This document shows positions 51,864 through 60,884 of a stretch of 64,000 nucleotides of DNA, piece by piece (position 1 is the first letter of the stretch; each line of letters starts with the position of its first letter). The position numbers and the translations under genes are program-made. The notes under the pieces are model-generated. The model saw nothing but the letters and a program-made list of their open reading frames with translations. It ran no database searches and had not been told where the DNA came from. The stretch lies in the NCBI RefSeq assembly GCF_025947065.1, contig NZ_CP109994.1:434001-498000 (forward strand). The letters are read 5' to 3'. The stretch is from Flavobacterium sp. N1736 (lineage in GTDB: Bacteria > Bacteroidota > Bacteroidia > Flavobacteriales > Flavobacteriaceae).

Positions 51864-53030
51864 ATGAAAAGACTGTTACTTTTATTTGTTTTATTTTTTA
51901 CCACCGTTGTTTTTGCACAAGATACCGAGTATTCGATTATTGTGAAAGATATTGAAACACAGCTGCCTATTGAAAATGCAACTGTTGTTATATTAAAAAC
52001 CAGACAAAATTTAATAAGCAATCAGGATGGTAAAGTAACCTTTGTATTAAGCGGAGGTTCTAATGTTCAGGTCTCTGAAACTAATTATGAAAATTTGACC
52101 CTTCGTTGGGCCAGTTTAAAGGAAAATGAATTTATTGTTTATTTAAAAAGCAAAGACAATAAATTAGACGAAATTGTTTTATCTAAAGAAAATCCCCAGA
52201 AAATCCTTCAAAAAATTGTTTCGAATTCTGCCGAAAAATTAGCTGCATCATGCAGGTTAAAAGTCTATGTAAGAGAATTTTTTATGCTTGATAATAAATA
52301 TTCTTATTATAATGACGGACTTGTGAATTTTCAGTTTAATGTAAATCAGAAAAAAGTAAACACTACATTATTAGTAGAGCAAAATCGATCGTACGGTTTA
52401 ATTGAAGAAGATGTAAGTGCCGATTTGCGAGGTTATAATTTGAATGATATTATGGAGAATTATGTGAGCCTGAAATATTTTGATCCTCTTTTAGATTCGA
52501 AAGCAAAAAAAGAATACGATTTTATTACAAAAAGACATCCTGCCAATAATGATTATTATGTAATGAAGATTTCACCTTTGGATAAAGCTAAAAAAGCTGT
52601 TGACACTTTTGAAATTATTTATGATCCTGAAAAGAAATTAATCATAGAATTTAGTATTTTAATTACTCCCGGAACTATTGCTGAACTGGTAGAAAATAAA
52701 CAGGAGGGAGCTAAAAATATCACTAAATCTATGGTAAAAGTAAATTACAAAGTAGATAATGAAGATTACTATTTATTGAGTTCGAATGAAGAAGTTGGAT
52801 ATGATGTTGTTTTAAAAGATAAAGGAGTAAAAAATATTCAGGTTAGAAATAATTTTATTACAACCAATTTTAGTAAAGAAAAATTCACTTATAGTGAAAG
52901 TGATGTTTTTAAGGAAAAATCATTGTTTAACAAGAAGAATAAAATTCTAACCAATTACTGGAATATCTCTGGTTTTACGGCAACAGACGAAGAAAAAACA
53001 TTAATTGAAGGATTAGAATTTAAGATGTAA
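51864..53030 (+). CDS. Exported protein with CarboxypepD_reg-like domain, unknown function
   Basis: A 388-residue protein with a signal peptide (LFFTTVVFAQ, residue 19). A CarboxypepD_reg-like beta-sandwich follows (about 22-105, TQLPIENATVVILKTRQNLIS). A further 280 residues of beta-rich sequence are not recognised. Related Bacteroidota proteins carry such a domain in front of a cell-surface beta-rich module, but no enzyme motif is visible here. A -7-like TATGTTTG lies at 51835-51842 with a TTG 25 bases upstream, slightly long for the consensus. It converges with the methyltransferase gene and shares its terminator. Confidence 0.8.
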   Translation: MKRLLLLFVLFFTTVVFAQDTEYSIIVKDIETQLPIENATVVILKTRQNLISNQDGKVTFVLSGGSNVQVSETNYENLTLRWASLKENEFIVYLKSKDNKLDEIVLSKENPQKILQKIVSNSAEKLAASCRLKVYVREFFMLDNKYSYYNDGLVNFQFNVNQKKVNTTLLVEQNRSYGLIEEDVSADLRGYNLNDIMENYVSLKYFDPLLDSKAKKEYDFITKRHPANNDYYVMKISPLDKAKKAVDTFEIIYDPEKKLIIEFSILITPGTIAELVENKQEGAKNITKSMVKVNYKVDNEDYYLLSSNEEVGYDVVLKDKGVKNIQVRNNFITTNFSKEKFTYSESDVFKEKSLFNKKNKILTNYWNISGFTATDEEKTLIEGLEFKM

Positions 53031-53049
53031 TTTTAAAAAGAATTGTAAT

Positions 53050-53082
53050 AAAAAATCCTGAGCTTAAAACTCAGGATTTTTT
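53050..53082. terminator. Bidirectional terminator at 53.06 kb
   Basis: Perfect 13-base arms AAAAAATCCTGAG (53050-53062) / CTCAGGATTTTTT (53070-53082) with a 7-base loop. The end of the methyltransferase gene touches the right arm. Confidence 0.92.
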
Positions 53083-53828
53083 TATGTTCTCTTTTTTGCC
53101 ACAATCACATAAGTATCGTAAGCATATGTTTTTCTGTCAATTGTTTTTATTATTTCGAAGTTATTCAAATATAAAAAAAGCTGAATTTCATTGAGTGTAA
53201 AAACGCGAACGGTCGAAAAATCATTTTCTATAATTTCTTTTTCGCCATTTTCAAAAGTATAATATTGTGCCGTCCATTCGAGCATGAAATTTTCGAGAGA
53301 ATTGTTTGTATCCCAATGACTTTCCCTAATATAATTTACGTTTTCATATTTGGCTTCGTGTGTAATAACAGGATTTTCTTTGCTGAAAGGAATAAACCGA
53401 TTCGCGTCAATAAAATCAAAAATGATAACGCCATTATCGTTTAGGTTTTTATAAATTGAATCAAAAGTTCTGTTCATGTCATCATTTGTAATAAGATAAC
53501 TTGTAGATCTTCCGGTAATCAAGACAGCATCAAATAAAGTATTGAGCTTAAAATCTCGCATATCGCCTTGCGTAAAAGAGCAATTTTCATTTCTTTGTCT
53601 GGCTATTGCAATCATATCGTCGCTATAATCCAGACCTTGATAATTTTGATTGTTTTGTTTGAATCTTTTTGCCAGATTTCCGGTGCCGCTTCCAATTTCG
53701 AGAATAGTTGAAGCTTTGTTTTCCTGAATCAGATTGTTATAAAAAGCATATTCTTCATCATAATCAACAAAAGTCTGGTACATCGCATCGTAAATTGCGG
53801 CCATTTTTCCATCATATAAATTTGCCAT
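53082..53828 (-). CDS. Class I SAM-dependent methyltransferase
   Basis: A 248-residue methyltransferase. SAM-binding motif I is ILEIGSGTGNLAKRFKQ; the acidic motif II region is YQGLDYSDDMIAIARQR; FTQGDMRDFKL and FDAVLITGRS are the post-motifs. The Rossmann-like domain is followed by a 90-residue beta-sheet insertion. No substrate can be read. Cytosolic, with no signal. It follows the TonB-receptor gene on the same strand, but a terminator lies between them, so it is probably transcribed separately. Confidence 0.9.
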   Translation of the reverse strand: MANLYDGKMAAIYDAMYQTFVDYDEEYAFYNNLIQENKASTILEIGSGTGNLAKRFKQNNQNYQGLDYSDDMIAIARQRNENCSFTQGDMRDFKLNTLFDAVLITGRSTSYLITNDDMNRTFDSIYKNLNDNGVIIFDFIDANRFIPFSKENPVITHEAKYENVNYIRESHWDTNNSLENFMLEWTAQYYTFENGEKEIIENDFSTVRVFTLNEIQLFLYLNNFEIIKTIDRKTYAYDTYVIVAKKRT

Positions 53829-53856
53829 AACTTCAGAATTTTTAATATAAAAGTAT

Positions 53857-53887
53857 AAAAAAGGGTCGTCATAAAGACAACCCTTTT
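53857..53887 (-). terminator. Terminator after the TonB receptor gene
   Basis: In the coding direction the stem AAAAGGGTTGTC / GACGACCCTTTT (53886-53876 with 53870-53859, one mismatch) has the 5-base loop TTTAT, then a short T-tract. Confidence 0.78.
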
Positions 53888-53911
53888 CGTATTATTTAAA
53901 CAAAGTTGAAC

Positions 53912-56629
53912 TTAGAATTTATAATTTAAAGATAAGTTAAACATCGTTCCTAACTGACTGAAATGTGAACCATCGTAAGAAGTAGTTGCATAACGGCCAT
54001 TAAATGTCAATAAATTATATTGTTCTTTTTTCTGTACAGGATCTGCAAGCAAAGTTGCTCCGTCAGCATTTTTTGCTACGAATTCCCATTCAGGTAATAC
54101 ATTAAATATATTGTTTACATTTAAAGCAATAGTCAGTTTTTCGGTCGCATTAAAATTAACGCCTAAATCAGTTACAACTTTAGGAATAAAACGAGTATCT
54201 AAATCAGGATTATATTGAGTAGGTGGTAAAGAAGAATCAAACGTTGCTATACCATCCTGATGAAAAGATGCCTCTCCGAAATAAGTATTATTTAAAGAAA
54301 AACCAAATTTCCCAATTTCATAATTAGCACCTAATATCCATTTTGTTTTAGGTCTTGATGTAAAAGTCAATGCATCAAGAATTGGTCCAAATGAATTGTT
54401 GATTACTGGAGAAATTCTTTCATTTTGAAAAGTAATATTTCCGGATAAATTAAAGCCTAATTTACCTTCTCCGATTCCTATGTTATTATAACTTGTAACC
54501 ACATCAAGACCCGAAGTTCTTGAATCAAATGAATTTGAAAACCAGGCTACTTCACCAAATTCAGTATCTTGTCTGTCTCCTAAAACAATTCTGTCCTCTA
54601 CTTTAATATTGTAATAATCAACAGTTAAATTGAAATTTTTGAAAGGTTTTGCACCAATACCAACTGTTATATTGGTAGATTTTTCAGGATCTAAAGGCGG
54701 AATCCCTAATTGACGTGCCTGTGGAGAAACATTGTTGATGATTCCGCTTAACTGAATCCCTTGTCCGGCTACGAAAGAATATTGTGATTTTTGAGTATAA
54801 ATTTGATGTAAAGTTGGTGCTCTGAAACCTGTTGAAACAGATCCTCTAAGTGTAATTTTATCGTCAAGGAATTTATATCTTGTACTTGCTTTCCAAACGG
54901 TTGCGCCTCCAAAATCGCTATATTCTTCATGGCGTATAGTTCCGTTTATTAAAAAGTCTTTTGTAATATCAAAAGCAACATCTAAATAAACACCAACATT
55001 ATAACGGTTCCATTTTCCAGAATTTTCAGGTCTGTTTCCTGCAAAAGAGTCAGCTCCGGTTCCGTCCCAAGAAGCTTTATCTCCTTCAAGAACAGAGAAA
55101 TATTCAGATCTGAACTCTGTACCAAAACCAATACTTATTTGATCGGAAAGAATTTTTGATACGTCAATATTTCCAACAACGTGATTAAAAGAAGCTCCTC
55201 CCGGTTTAAATGAAATCGGGCTGTTTTCTCTGTAAACATTAGTTACAACCGGATCACCTGTAACCGGATCAATTGTAGTTGTAGTAATGTCTGATCTGTT
55301 TACTGAATTGTTTACGGTATAGACTTGTTTGTTTCCTCCAACGGTTAAACTGGCATCAGTATTCCATCCGTTTTTAACAGTTTTAAAACCAAGTGTACCA
55401 TTATAATCACTTAAATCTCCTTCAAAAGTTGGTCCATATCCATCATAAGACGGATTGGCAGGATCACCGTTTCCAAAGAAATCATTTAAATACGGATCAC
55501 CGCTTAAAGGTCTCCAATAAGGTGTTCTGAAGTTGGCAAATGATTTTACTTTTTTGTACACATAAGCAGCATTATAATACAAATTAGTAGTTTCACTAAT
55601 ATAGTTTCCACCATTAATCAAGAATTTTGCCGCTGCCGTTTCTGGTGAACCATTAATGTTTCTTGCATCAGGATGTCTGGCAAGGAAAGCCTGAACATCA
55701 GCAATATTAGCACCAAAATCCCCAGCATCTCCTTCAGCATCAACATTTCCGGGTCTGTTAGCTAAATTTACTTTAGAAAAATCAATAGTATAATTCAAAA
55801 AGCCCTTTTCGCCAACCGTTGTTCCGCTGTTTATGCTTGCGCCCAACATTTCGCCATCACCCTCAGAAGTGATTCCGCTTCTTATTGTCAAAGATCCATC
55901 GCTGCTGTTTTTCTTTAAAATAATGTTCATAACGCCTGCAATGGCATCAGAACCGTATTGAGCAGAAGCTCCATCACGAAGAATTTCCACTCTTTCGATC
56001 GCGTCTGTTGGAATTGCAGAAATATCCGCACCCGTTTCTCCACGTCCCGGAGAAGTTTGTACATAAAGTAATGCACTTAAATTTTTACGTTTACCATTAA
56101 TAAGGATTAAAGTTCTGCTTGGTCCCATATTTCTAATTTCGTAGGGATCCAGTAATGATGTAGCATCATTTACAGGAGTTTGTACTGTATTAAAAGATGG
56201 AATTTTGTATTGCAGCGCTTTATCAAAAGTAGCCTGCCCTGTAGATGTTAAATCCTTGGATGATAATACATCGATAGGCAAAGCACTCGTTGTATTACTT
56301 CTGGCGGCTGTTCTCGAACCGGTAACAACTACTTCATCAAGATTTTGTCCTCCTTCTTCAGATAAAGAAACGTCAATTGTAGGAGCATTTGCCAGCCTGG
56401 TTACGCTGTTGTAGCCCACATAAGTAAAAATTAATGAAGCGCCTTCTTTAACTGTAATTTTATACGACCCGTCAATATCGGTAGAAACACCGTTATTAGT
56501 ACCCTTTTCAACAATGTTTACGCCAGGCAAAGGAGTGCCTGTATTGTCTTTTACTACACCTGTTACTTGCTGTTGTGCAAAAATGACGACGGTGTTAAAT
56601 AGAAAAAATAAAATTGCAATTTTTTTCAT
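53912..56629 (-). CDS. TonB-dependent receptor with CarboxypepD_reg-like domain
   Basis: A 905-residue outer-membrane receptor with a signal peptide (LFNTVVIFAQ, residue 19) and a CarboxypepD_reg-like domain (about 22-95, GTPLPGVNIVEKGTNNGVSTD). The TonB-box-like LDEVVVTGSRTAARSN comes next, then the plug (MGPSRTLILINGKRKNL, IERVEILRDGASAQYGSDAI) and a long barrel ending FNLSLNYKF. No SusD gene is adjacent. This suggests a stand-alone importer (siderophore, vitamin or small ligand), not a glycan-locus SusC. The ligand cannot be read. The upstream region is shared with the divergent ychF gene. Confidence 0.93.
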   Translation of the reverse strand: MKKIAILFFLFNTVVIFAQQQVTGVVKDNTGTPLPGVNIVEKGTNNGVSTDIDGSYKITVKEGASLIFTYVGYNSVTRLANAPTIDVSLSEEGGQNLDEVVVTGSRTAARSNTTSALPIDVLSSKDLTSTGQATFDKALQYKIPSFNTVQTPVNDATSLLDPYEIRNMGPSRTLILINGKRKNLSALLYVQTSPGRGETGADISAIPTDAIERVEILRDGASAQYGSDAIAGVMNIILKKNSSDGSLTIRSGITSEGDGEMLGASINSGTTVGEKGFLNYTIDFSKVNLANRPGNVDAEGDAGDFGANIADVQAFLARHPDARNINGSPETAAAKFLINGGNYISETTNLYYNAAYVYKKVKSFANFRTPYWRPLSGDPYLNDFFGNGDPANPSYDGYGPTFEGDLSDYNGTLGFKTVKNGWNTDASLTVGGNKQVYTVNNSVNRSDITTTTIDPVTGDPVVTNVYRENSPISFKPGGASFNHVVGNIDVSKILSDQISIGFGTEFRSEYFSVLEGDKASWDGTGADSFAGNRPENSGKWNRYNVGVYLDVAFDITKDFLINGTIRHEEYSDFGGATVWKASTRYKFLDDKITLRGSVSTGFRAPTLHQIYTQKSQYSFVAGQGIQLSGIINNVSPQARQLGIPPLDPEKSTNITVGIGAKPFKNFNLTVDYYNIKVEDRIVLGDRQDTEFGEVAWFSNSFDSRTSGLDVVTSYNNIGIGEGKLGFNLSGNITFQNERISPVINNSFGPILDALTFTSRPKTKWILGANYEIGKFGFSLNNTYFGEASFHQDGIATFDSSLPPTQYNPDLDTRFIPKVVTDLGVNFNATEKLTIALNVNNIFNVLPEWEFVAKNADGATLLADPVQKKEQYNLLTFNGRYATTSYDGSHFSQLGTMFNLSLNYKF

Positions 56630-56765
56630 GTTTACTCTAATTTTGGTTAAAATTTGTATGTTGGTTTGTTAAATATTGTGATAAAAATAGCGTTATTTAA
56701 CAAAATATTACAAAAAAGTTTTATTTTTTTTAAGAAAAGTAGTAAAAAAACATATATCGTCATTT

Positions 56766-56800
56766 TTTGTACAGTTAAGCGGTATTAAATCTTATATTTG
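56766..56800 (+). promoter_or_regulatory. Candidate promoter of ychF
   Basis: TTTG (56766-56769), a 23-base spacer, then TATATTTG (56793-56800), an exact -7 match. It implies a leader of about 140 bases before the ATG at 56950. The rest of the 320-base divergent spacer (56630-56949) shows no further feature. Confidence 0.55.
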
Positions 56801-56949
56801 CAAAATTTTAGGGCGAAAATCTATCATTTTGTCAAAAAAATAAAAAGAAGAAAAAACGGTCAAATCAGAAGCTAAATATTTGAACTATAACCAGTAATGA
56901 TAGCGTCTGAAAGCAAGAAATAAAGTAAAAAAACAAATATTATCTACAT

Positions 56950-58044
56950 ATGAAAGCAGGAATTGTAGGATTACCAAATGTTGGAAAATCAACATTATTT
57001 AATTGTTTATCTAATGCAAAAGCGCAAAGTGCGAATTTTCCGTTTTGTACAATCGAACCTAATATTGGTGTTGTAAACGTTCCGGATCCAAGAATCAATA
57101 AATTAGAAGAATTGGTAAAACCAGAACGCGTGCAAATGGCAACTGTAGATATTGTTGATATTGCAGGTTTGGTAAAAGGAGCAAGTAAAGGTGAAGGACT
57201 TGGAAATCAGTTTTTGGGAAACATCAGAGAGTGTAATGCTATTATTCACGTTTTGCGTTGTTTTGATAATGATAATATTGTACACGTTGACGGAAATGTA
57301 AACCCAATTCGTGATAAAGAAACAATTGATATTGAACTTCAATTAAAAGATTTAGAAACTGTTGAAAAACGTTTGGAAAAAGTAAATCGTGCCGCTAAAA
57401 CCGGAAATAAAGAAGCGCAGACTGAAAAAGGACTTTTAGACAGAATTAGAGAGTCTTTATTACAGGCAAAATCGGCTCGTACGATTATACCTCAAGGTAA
57501 TGACGAAGAAGTTTTAATGGAATCTTTTCAGTTGATTACTGCAAAACCTGTATTATATGTTTGTAATGTTGATGAAAATTCAGCCGTAAACGGAAACAAA
57601 TATGTAGATCAGGTTCGTGAATTAGTAAAAGACGAAGATGCTGAAGTTATTATCCTTTCAGTAGGAGCAGAGGCTGATATTACAGAATTAGAAAGCTACG
57701 AAGAGCGTCAGGTTTTCCTTGAAGATATGGGATTAACAGAGCCGGGAGCATCAGTTTTAATTCGTGCAGCTTACAAATTATTGAAACAACAAACGTACTT
57801 TACCGCTGGTGTAAAAGAAGTTCGTGCCTGGACAATCAACATTGGAGCTACTGCGCCGCAAGCAGCCGGAGTTATCCATACTGATTTTGAAAAAGGATTT
57901 ATTCGTGCCGAAGTTATTTCATATGAAGATTACGTTCAATACGGTTCAGAAGCAAAAGCAAAAGAAGCAGGAAAATTTAAAGTGGAAGGAAAAGAATATA
58001 TTGTAAAAGATGGTGATGTAATGCATTTCCGTTTTAACGTTTAA
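56950..58044 (+). CDS. ychF: Redox-regulated ATPase / GTPase-family YchF (OBG-like)
   Basis: A 364-residue P-loop protein of the OBG family that prefers ATP and associates with ribosomes. G1 GLPNVGKSTLFN (residues 7-18), G3 DIAGLVKGASKGEGLGNQFL, and the NVDE-type G4 region (VCNVDENSAVNG) are visible. The last 80 residues form a TGS domain (TINIGATAPQAAGVIHTDFE, ending VMHFRFNV). It is conserved across bacteria and the length matches the family. A hairpin terminator follows, so it is a single-gene unit. Confidence 0.97.
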   Translation: MKAGIVGLPNVGKSTLFNCLSNAKAQSANFPFCTIEPNIGVVNVPDPRINKLEELVKPERVQMATVDIVDIAGLVKGASKGEGLGNQFLGNIRECNAIIHVLRCFDNDNIVHVDGNVNPIRDKETIDIELQLKDLETVEKRLEKVNRAAKTGNKEAQTEKGLLDRIRESLLQAKSARTIIPQGNDEEVLMESFQLITAKPVLYVCNVDENSAVNGNKYVDQVRELVKDEDAEVIILSVGAEADITELESYEERQVFLEDMGLTEPGASVLIRAAYKLLKQQTYFTAGVKEVRAWTINIGATAPQAAGVIHTDFEKGFIRAEVISYEDYVQYGSEAKAKEAGKFKVEGKEYIVKDGDVMHFRFNV

Positions 58045-58088
58045 TTCTTAGAAAATAGAATAAAGAATAAAGAATAAAGAAGATAGAG

Positions 58089-58118
58089 AAAACTGCTGGA
58101 GAAATTCAGCAGTTTTTT
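58089..58118 (+). terminator. Terminator after ychF
   Basis: Perfect 10-base arms AAAACTGCTG (58089-58098) / CAGCAGTTTT (58107-58116) with an 8-base loop, followed by T. Confidence 0.88.
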
Positions 58119-58160
58119 TATGCTAAAAAAAATGTAATTATTCTTTACGTATAGTTTGTT

Positions 58161-58256
58161 ATTTCGAGCGAAGGGAGAAATCTCACTAGAGGCTCCGTTC
58201 CTGAAGTCGCCAATCTTTGTCGAGTTCCGCGTGTGATTTCTCCCTTCGGTCGAAAT
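58161..58256. repeat. Palindromic dispersed repeat, ATTTCGA-x-CGAAGGGAGAAATC arms
   Basis: The left arm 58161-58186 (ATTTCGAGCGAAGGGAGAAA...) pairs with the right arm 58233-58256 (GTGATTTCTCCCTTCGGTCG...), with one mismatch and a 2-base bulge, around a loop of about 46 bases. This arm motif is familiar to me as a dispersed element in other flavobacterial spacers (memory, not searched). The last part of the spacer, 58300-58380, holds degenerate AATCCGTGTAAATACACG-like repeats. No gene is credible in 58045-58427. Confidence 0.75.
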
Positions 58257-58427
58257 GACAAAAAAAATGAGAATAAGTATCCACAAAAAAATAAACATAA
58301 AAAAAATCCGTGTAAATACACGCTTTCGCTTTAGCGAATCCGTATAATCTGCGTACCATCATTTTTTTGGCTCAAAAATTGGTTACAAAAAAAAGACCAT
58401 TTCATTAACCTAAAACAACCAACCAAA

Positions 58428-59105
58428 ATGCTAAAAAGAACCTTTAAATTTCTAGGCTGGACAATTCTGGGAATCGTTACTTTCCTTATTTTATATATAA
58501 TTGTAGTTTATCTAATTTCTAAAATCACTGTAAACAGTGATGTTGCAAAAGTCGAAGAACAAGACGCAATACCTATTTATATCCTTTCAAACGGTGTTCA
58601 TACAGATATTGTCGTTCCTGTTGTTAATGAAGTTAAAGACTGGCGACAAGAAATTCAGTTTAGTCAGACACAATCAAAAGATTCTCTGATGAATTTTATC
58701 GCATTCGGCTGGGGCGATAAAGGTTTTTACCTCGATACACCAGAATGGTCGGATTTGAAAGCAAGTACGGCTTTAAAAGCGGCATTTGGTGTAAGTTCGT
58801 CGGCCATGCATACTACATTTTTCAAACAATTAAAAGAAGGCGATGATTGCAAGCGTATTTTAATTTCGAAAGAAAACTATCAAAAATTAGTCACGTATAT
58901 TTCAGAAAGTTTCAGTAATCCAATTCATCCACAATGGATTGAAGGTCATAGCTACGGAAAAAAGGATGCTTTTTATGAAGCAAAAGGAAGTTATAGTCTT
59001 TTTTATACCTGTAATACCTGGGCAAATTGTGCGTTAAAAGTCGCCAACCAAAAAGCCAGTTTATGGACGGTTTATGATAAAGGGATTTTTTGTCATTATA
59101 AATAG
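58428..59105 (+). CDS. TIGR02117/DUF2459 family membrane-anchored protein
   Basis: A 225-residue protein with one N-terminal membrane helix (LGWTILGIVTFLILYIIVVYLI) and a periplasmic domain. It has the TIGR02117 features IYILSNGVHTDIVVPV, FIAFGWGDKGFYLDTPEWSDL, SSSAMHTTFFK and the late SLFYTCNTWANCALKVA. The conserved His/Gly/Asp pattern and the final Cys resemble a papain-like or NlpC-like thiol fold, but no activity is established to my knowledge. It is flanked by repeat-rich spacers on both sides. Confidence 0.85.
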   Translation: MLKRTFKFLGWTILGIVTFLILYIIVVYLISKITVNSDVAKVEEQDAIPIYILSNGVHTDIVVPVVNEVKDWRQEIQFSQTQSKDSLMNFIAFGWGDKGFYLDTPEWSDLKASTALKAAFGVSSSAMHTTFFKQLKEGDDCKRILISKENYQKLVTYISESFSNPIHPQWIEGHSYGKKDAFYEAKGSYSLFYTCNTWANCALKVANQKASLWTVYDKGIFCHYK

Positions 59106-59125
59106 GAAATGAATTCCTGTGTGAT

Positions 59126-59256
59126 GATGTGTAGTCCCTACGGGACAAAATATAGTGGGTGATATTATTTCTACCAATATGTAATCTCTACGAGATATAT
59201 CCTAATGTTATGCTCCGTTAGGAGCTAAATGTTGGTAGAAATGTTGGTAGAAAAAA
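59126..59256. repeat. Cluster of small REP-like palindromes
   Basis: Three short hairpins in a row: GTCCC-TAC-GGGAC (59134-59146), ATCTC-TAC-GAGAT (59184-59196) and GCTCC-GTTA-GGAGC (59212-59225). They are bounded by TTTCTACCAA (59168-59177) and two copies of TTGGTAGAAA (59232-59241, 59244-59253). The pattern resembles REP elements mobilised by IS200-like RAYT transposases; no transposase is present in the window. Confidence 0.75.
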
Positions 59257-59399
59257 AATGAAAAATCATGTAAAATGTCCTGTAGTGACCACATAAAATA
59301 AGAATTACATGGTAAAAATGTAAAATTTGCCAAAAAAGCAACAATTAAAATCTTCAATTATTGTCTAAATTTGAGAGAATATCCAAAAAAAATCAGCAA

Positions 59400-60359
59400 A
59401 TGAAAATTAAGAATATATTCTCCAAGACCTGGTTTCTATTAAAGAATACCTTTTTAGAATTTAACGATGATAATGCCATTAAACTTAGTGCAGCATTGGC
59501 GTATTATACCATATTTGCGTTACCGCCTTTATTAATTATTATCATTACAATTTGTGGTTTCTTTTTTGGCGAAGATGCTGTAACGGGACAATTATATGGA
59601 CAAATTAATGGTTTGGTAGGAAATGGCGCCGCAATTCAAATTCAGGAAGCTATAAAAAATGTACAATTATCAGGAGATAATGTTTTTGCTACTATATTTG
59701 GAATCGCGATGTTGTTAATTGGAGCATCTGGAGTGTTTGCAGAAATACAAAGTTCTATTAATTTTATATGGGGTTTACGAGCCAAACCGGATAAAGGAAT
59801 TAAGAAATTCATTCAAAATCGGTTAATGTCATTCTCAATGATTGCTTCGGTAGGTTTTTTAATGCTGGTCAGTCTTTTTATAAGTACCACATTAGATTTA
59901 GTGAGTGCACGTTTAAAAGTATATTTTCCCGAAAGTACCGTTTATTTGTTTTATGTCGTTAATATAGTTATTGTTTTGGCGAGTATTACATTGCTTTTTG
60001 CTATTATTTTCAGGACTTTACCGGATGGAAAAATAAGATGGAAAGATGCTTTTATAGGATCAACAGTAACTGCCATATTATTTATGATTGGTAAATTTGC
60101 AATCGGTTTTTATTTAGGAAGTTCTACAGTTGCGTCAGTTTATGGTGCAGCAGGTTCCGTAATAATAATTTTGGTTTGGGTCTATTATTCGGCAATAATT
60201 CTGTATTTTGGAGCAGAATTTACCAAAGTATATGCAAAATCATACGGCGGTAAAATTTATCCAAATGAATACTCGGTCGAAATACAAAAAGAGATTTATG
60301 AAATCGACAAACCTAATAAACCGGTAGCAGAGAAATTACTAAAAGAACAAAAAACATGA
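59400..60359 (+). CDS. YihY/virulence factor BrkB family membrane protein
   Basis: About 319 residues with six membrane segments in the YihY/BrkB pattern. DNAIKLSAALAYYTIFALPP is the family's start signature, and FIWGLRAKPDKGIKKF lies in the first loop. FRTLPDGKIRWKDAFIGSTV and VYGAAGSVIIILVWVYYSA precede the final helix. The family was once thought to be RNase BN and is now regarded as inner-membrane proteins of unclear role. The frame extends to a TTG at 59361, but that stretch overlaps a -7-like TAAATTTG (59366-59373), so ATG 59400 is chosen. It overlaps the next gene by 4 bases. Confidence 0.9.
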   Translation: MKIKNIFSKTWFLLKNTFLEFNDDNAIKLSAALAYYTIFALPPLLIIIITICGFFFGEDAVTGQLYGQINGLVGNGAAIQIQEAIKNVQLSGDNVFATIFGIAMLLIGASGVFAEIQSSINFIWGLRAKPDKGIKKFIQNRLMSFSMIASVGFLMLVSLFISTTLDLVSARLKVYFPESTVYLFYVVNIVIVLASITLLFAIIFRTLPDGKIRWKDAFIGSTVTAILFMIGKFAIGFYLGSSTVASVYGAAGSVIIILVWVYYSAIILYFGAEFTKVYAKSYGGKIYPNEYSVEIQKEIYEIDKPNKPVAEKLLKEQKT

Positions 60360-60880
60360 AAATTATAGCCTTTGGAGGAAGTAACAGTAAAAAATCGATC
60401 AATAAGCATCTGGCAACTTACGCAGCAGGTTTAATTGAAAATGGAGAAGTTGAAGTTTTAGATTTAAATGATTTCGCAATGCCTTTGTTTAGTGTTGATA
60501 TTGAGAAAGAAATTGGTCAGCATGAAAAAGCAAAAGCGTTTCTCGCTAAACTGGCAAGTGCAGATATTTTAGTGGTTTCCTTGGCAGAAAATAATAATAA
60601 CTATTCAACAGCATTTAAAAATATATTCGATTGGTGTTCCCGAATTACTAAGGAAGTTTTTCAGCAAAAACCAATGTTATTAATGGCAACTTCGCCAGGT
60701 ACAAGAGGCGGCGCTTCGGTTTTAGAAATTGCACGCAATGCTTTACCAAGATATGGCGCTGACATTAAGGCTACTTTTTCGTTACCTGCTTTTAATGCTA
60801 ATTTTGATTTAGAGAAAAATCAAATTTCGAATGCCGAATTAGACAAAGAACTAAAAGATATTATAAAAGAATGTTTCTAA
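60356..60880 (+). CDS. NADPH-dependent FMN reductase family protein
   Basis: A 174-residue flavodoxin-like oxidoreductase. The FMN-phosphate loop is FGGSNSKKSINKHLATYAA (residues 5-23). LVVSLAENNNNYSTAFKNIF is the P-x-Y/N-type isoalloxazine contact, and LLMATSPGTRGGASVLE carries the Gly-rich loop. It probably reduces quinones, flavins or azo compounds with NAD(P)H in the cytosol. The ATG overlaps the stop of the YihY gene (ATGA), showing translational coupling. The transglutaminase gene follows after 4 bases, so three genes form one operon. Confidence 0.9.
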   Translation: MKIIAFGGSNSKKSINKHLATYAAGLIENGEVEVLDLNDFAMPLFSVDIEKEIGQHEKAKAFLAKLASADILVVSLAENNNNYSTAFKNIFDWCSRITKEVFQQKPMLLMATSPGTRGGASVLEIARNALPRYGADIKATFSLPAFNANFDLEKNQISNAELDKELKDIIKECF

Positions 60881-60884
60881 TTTT

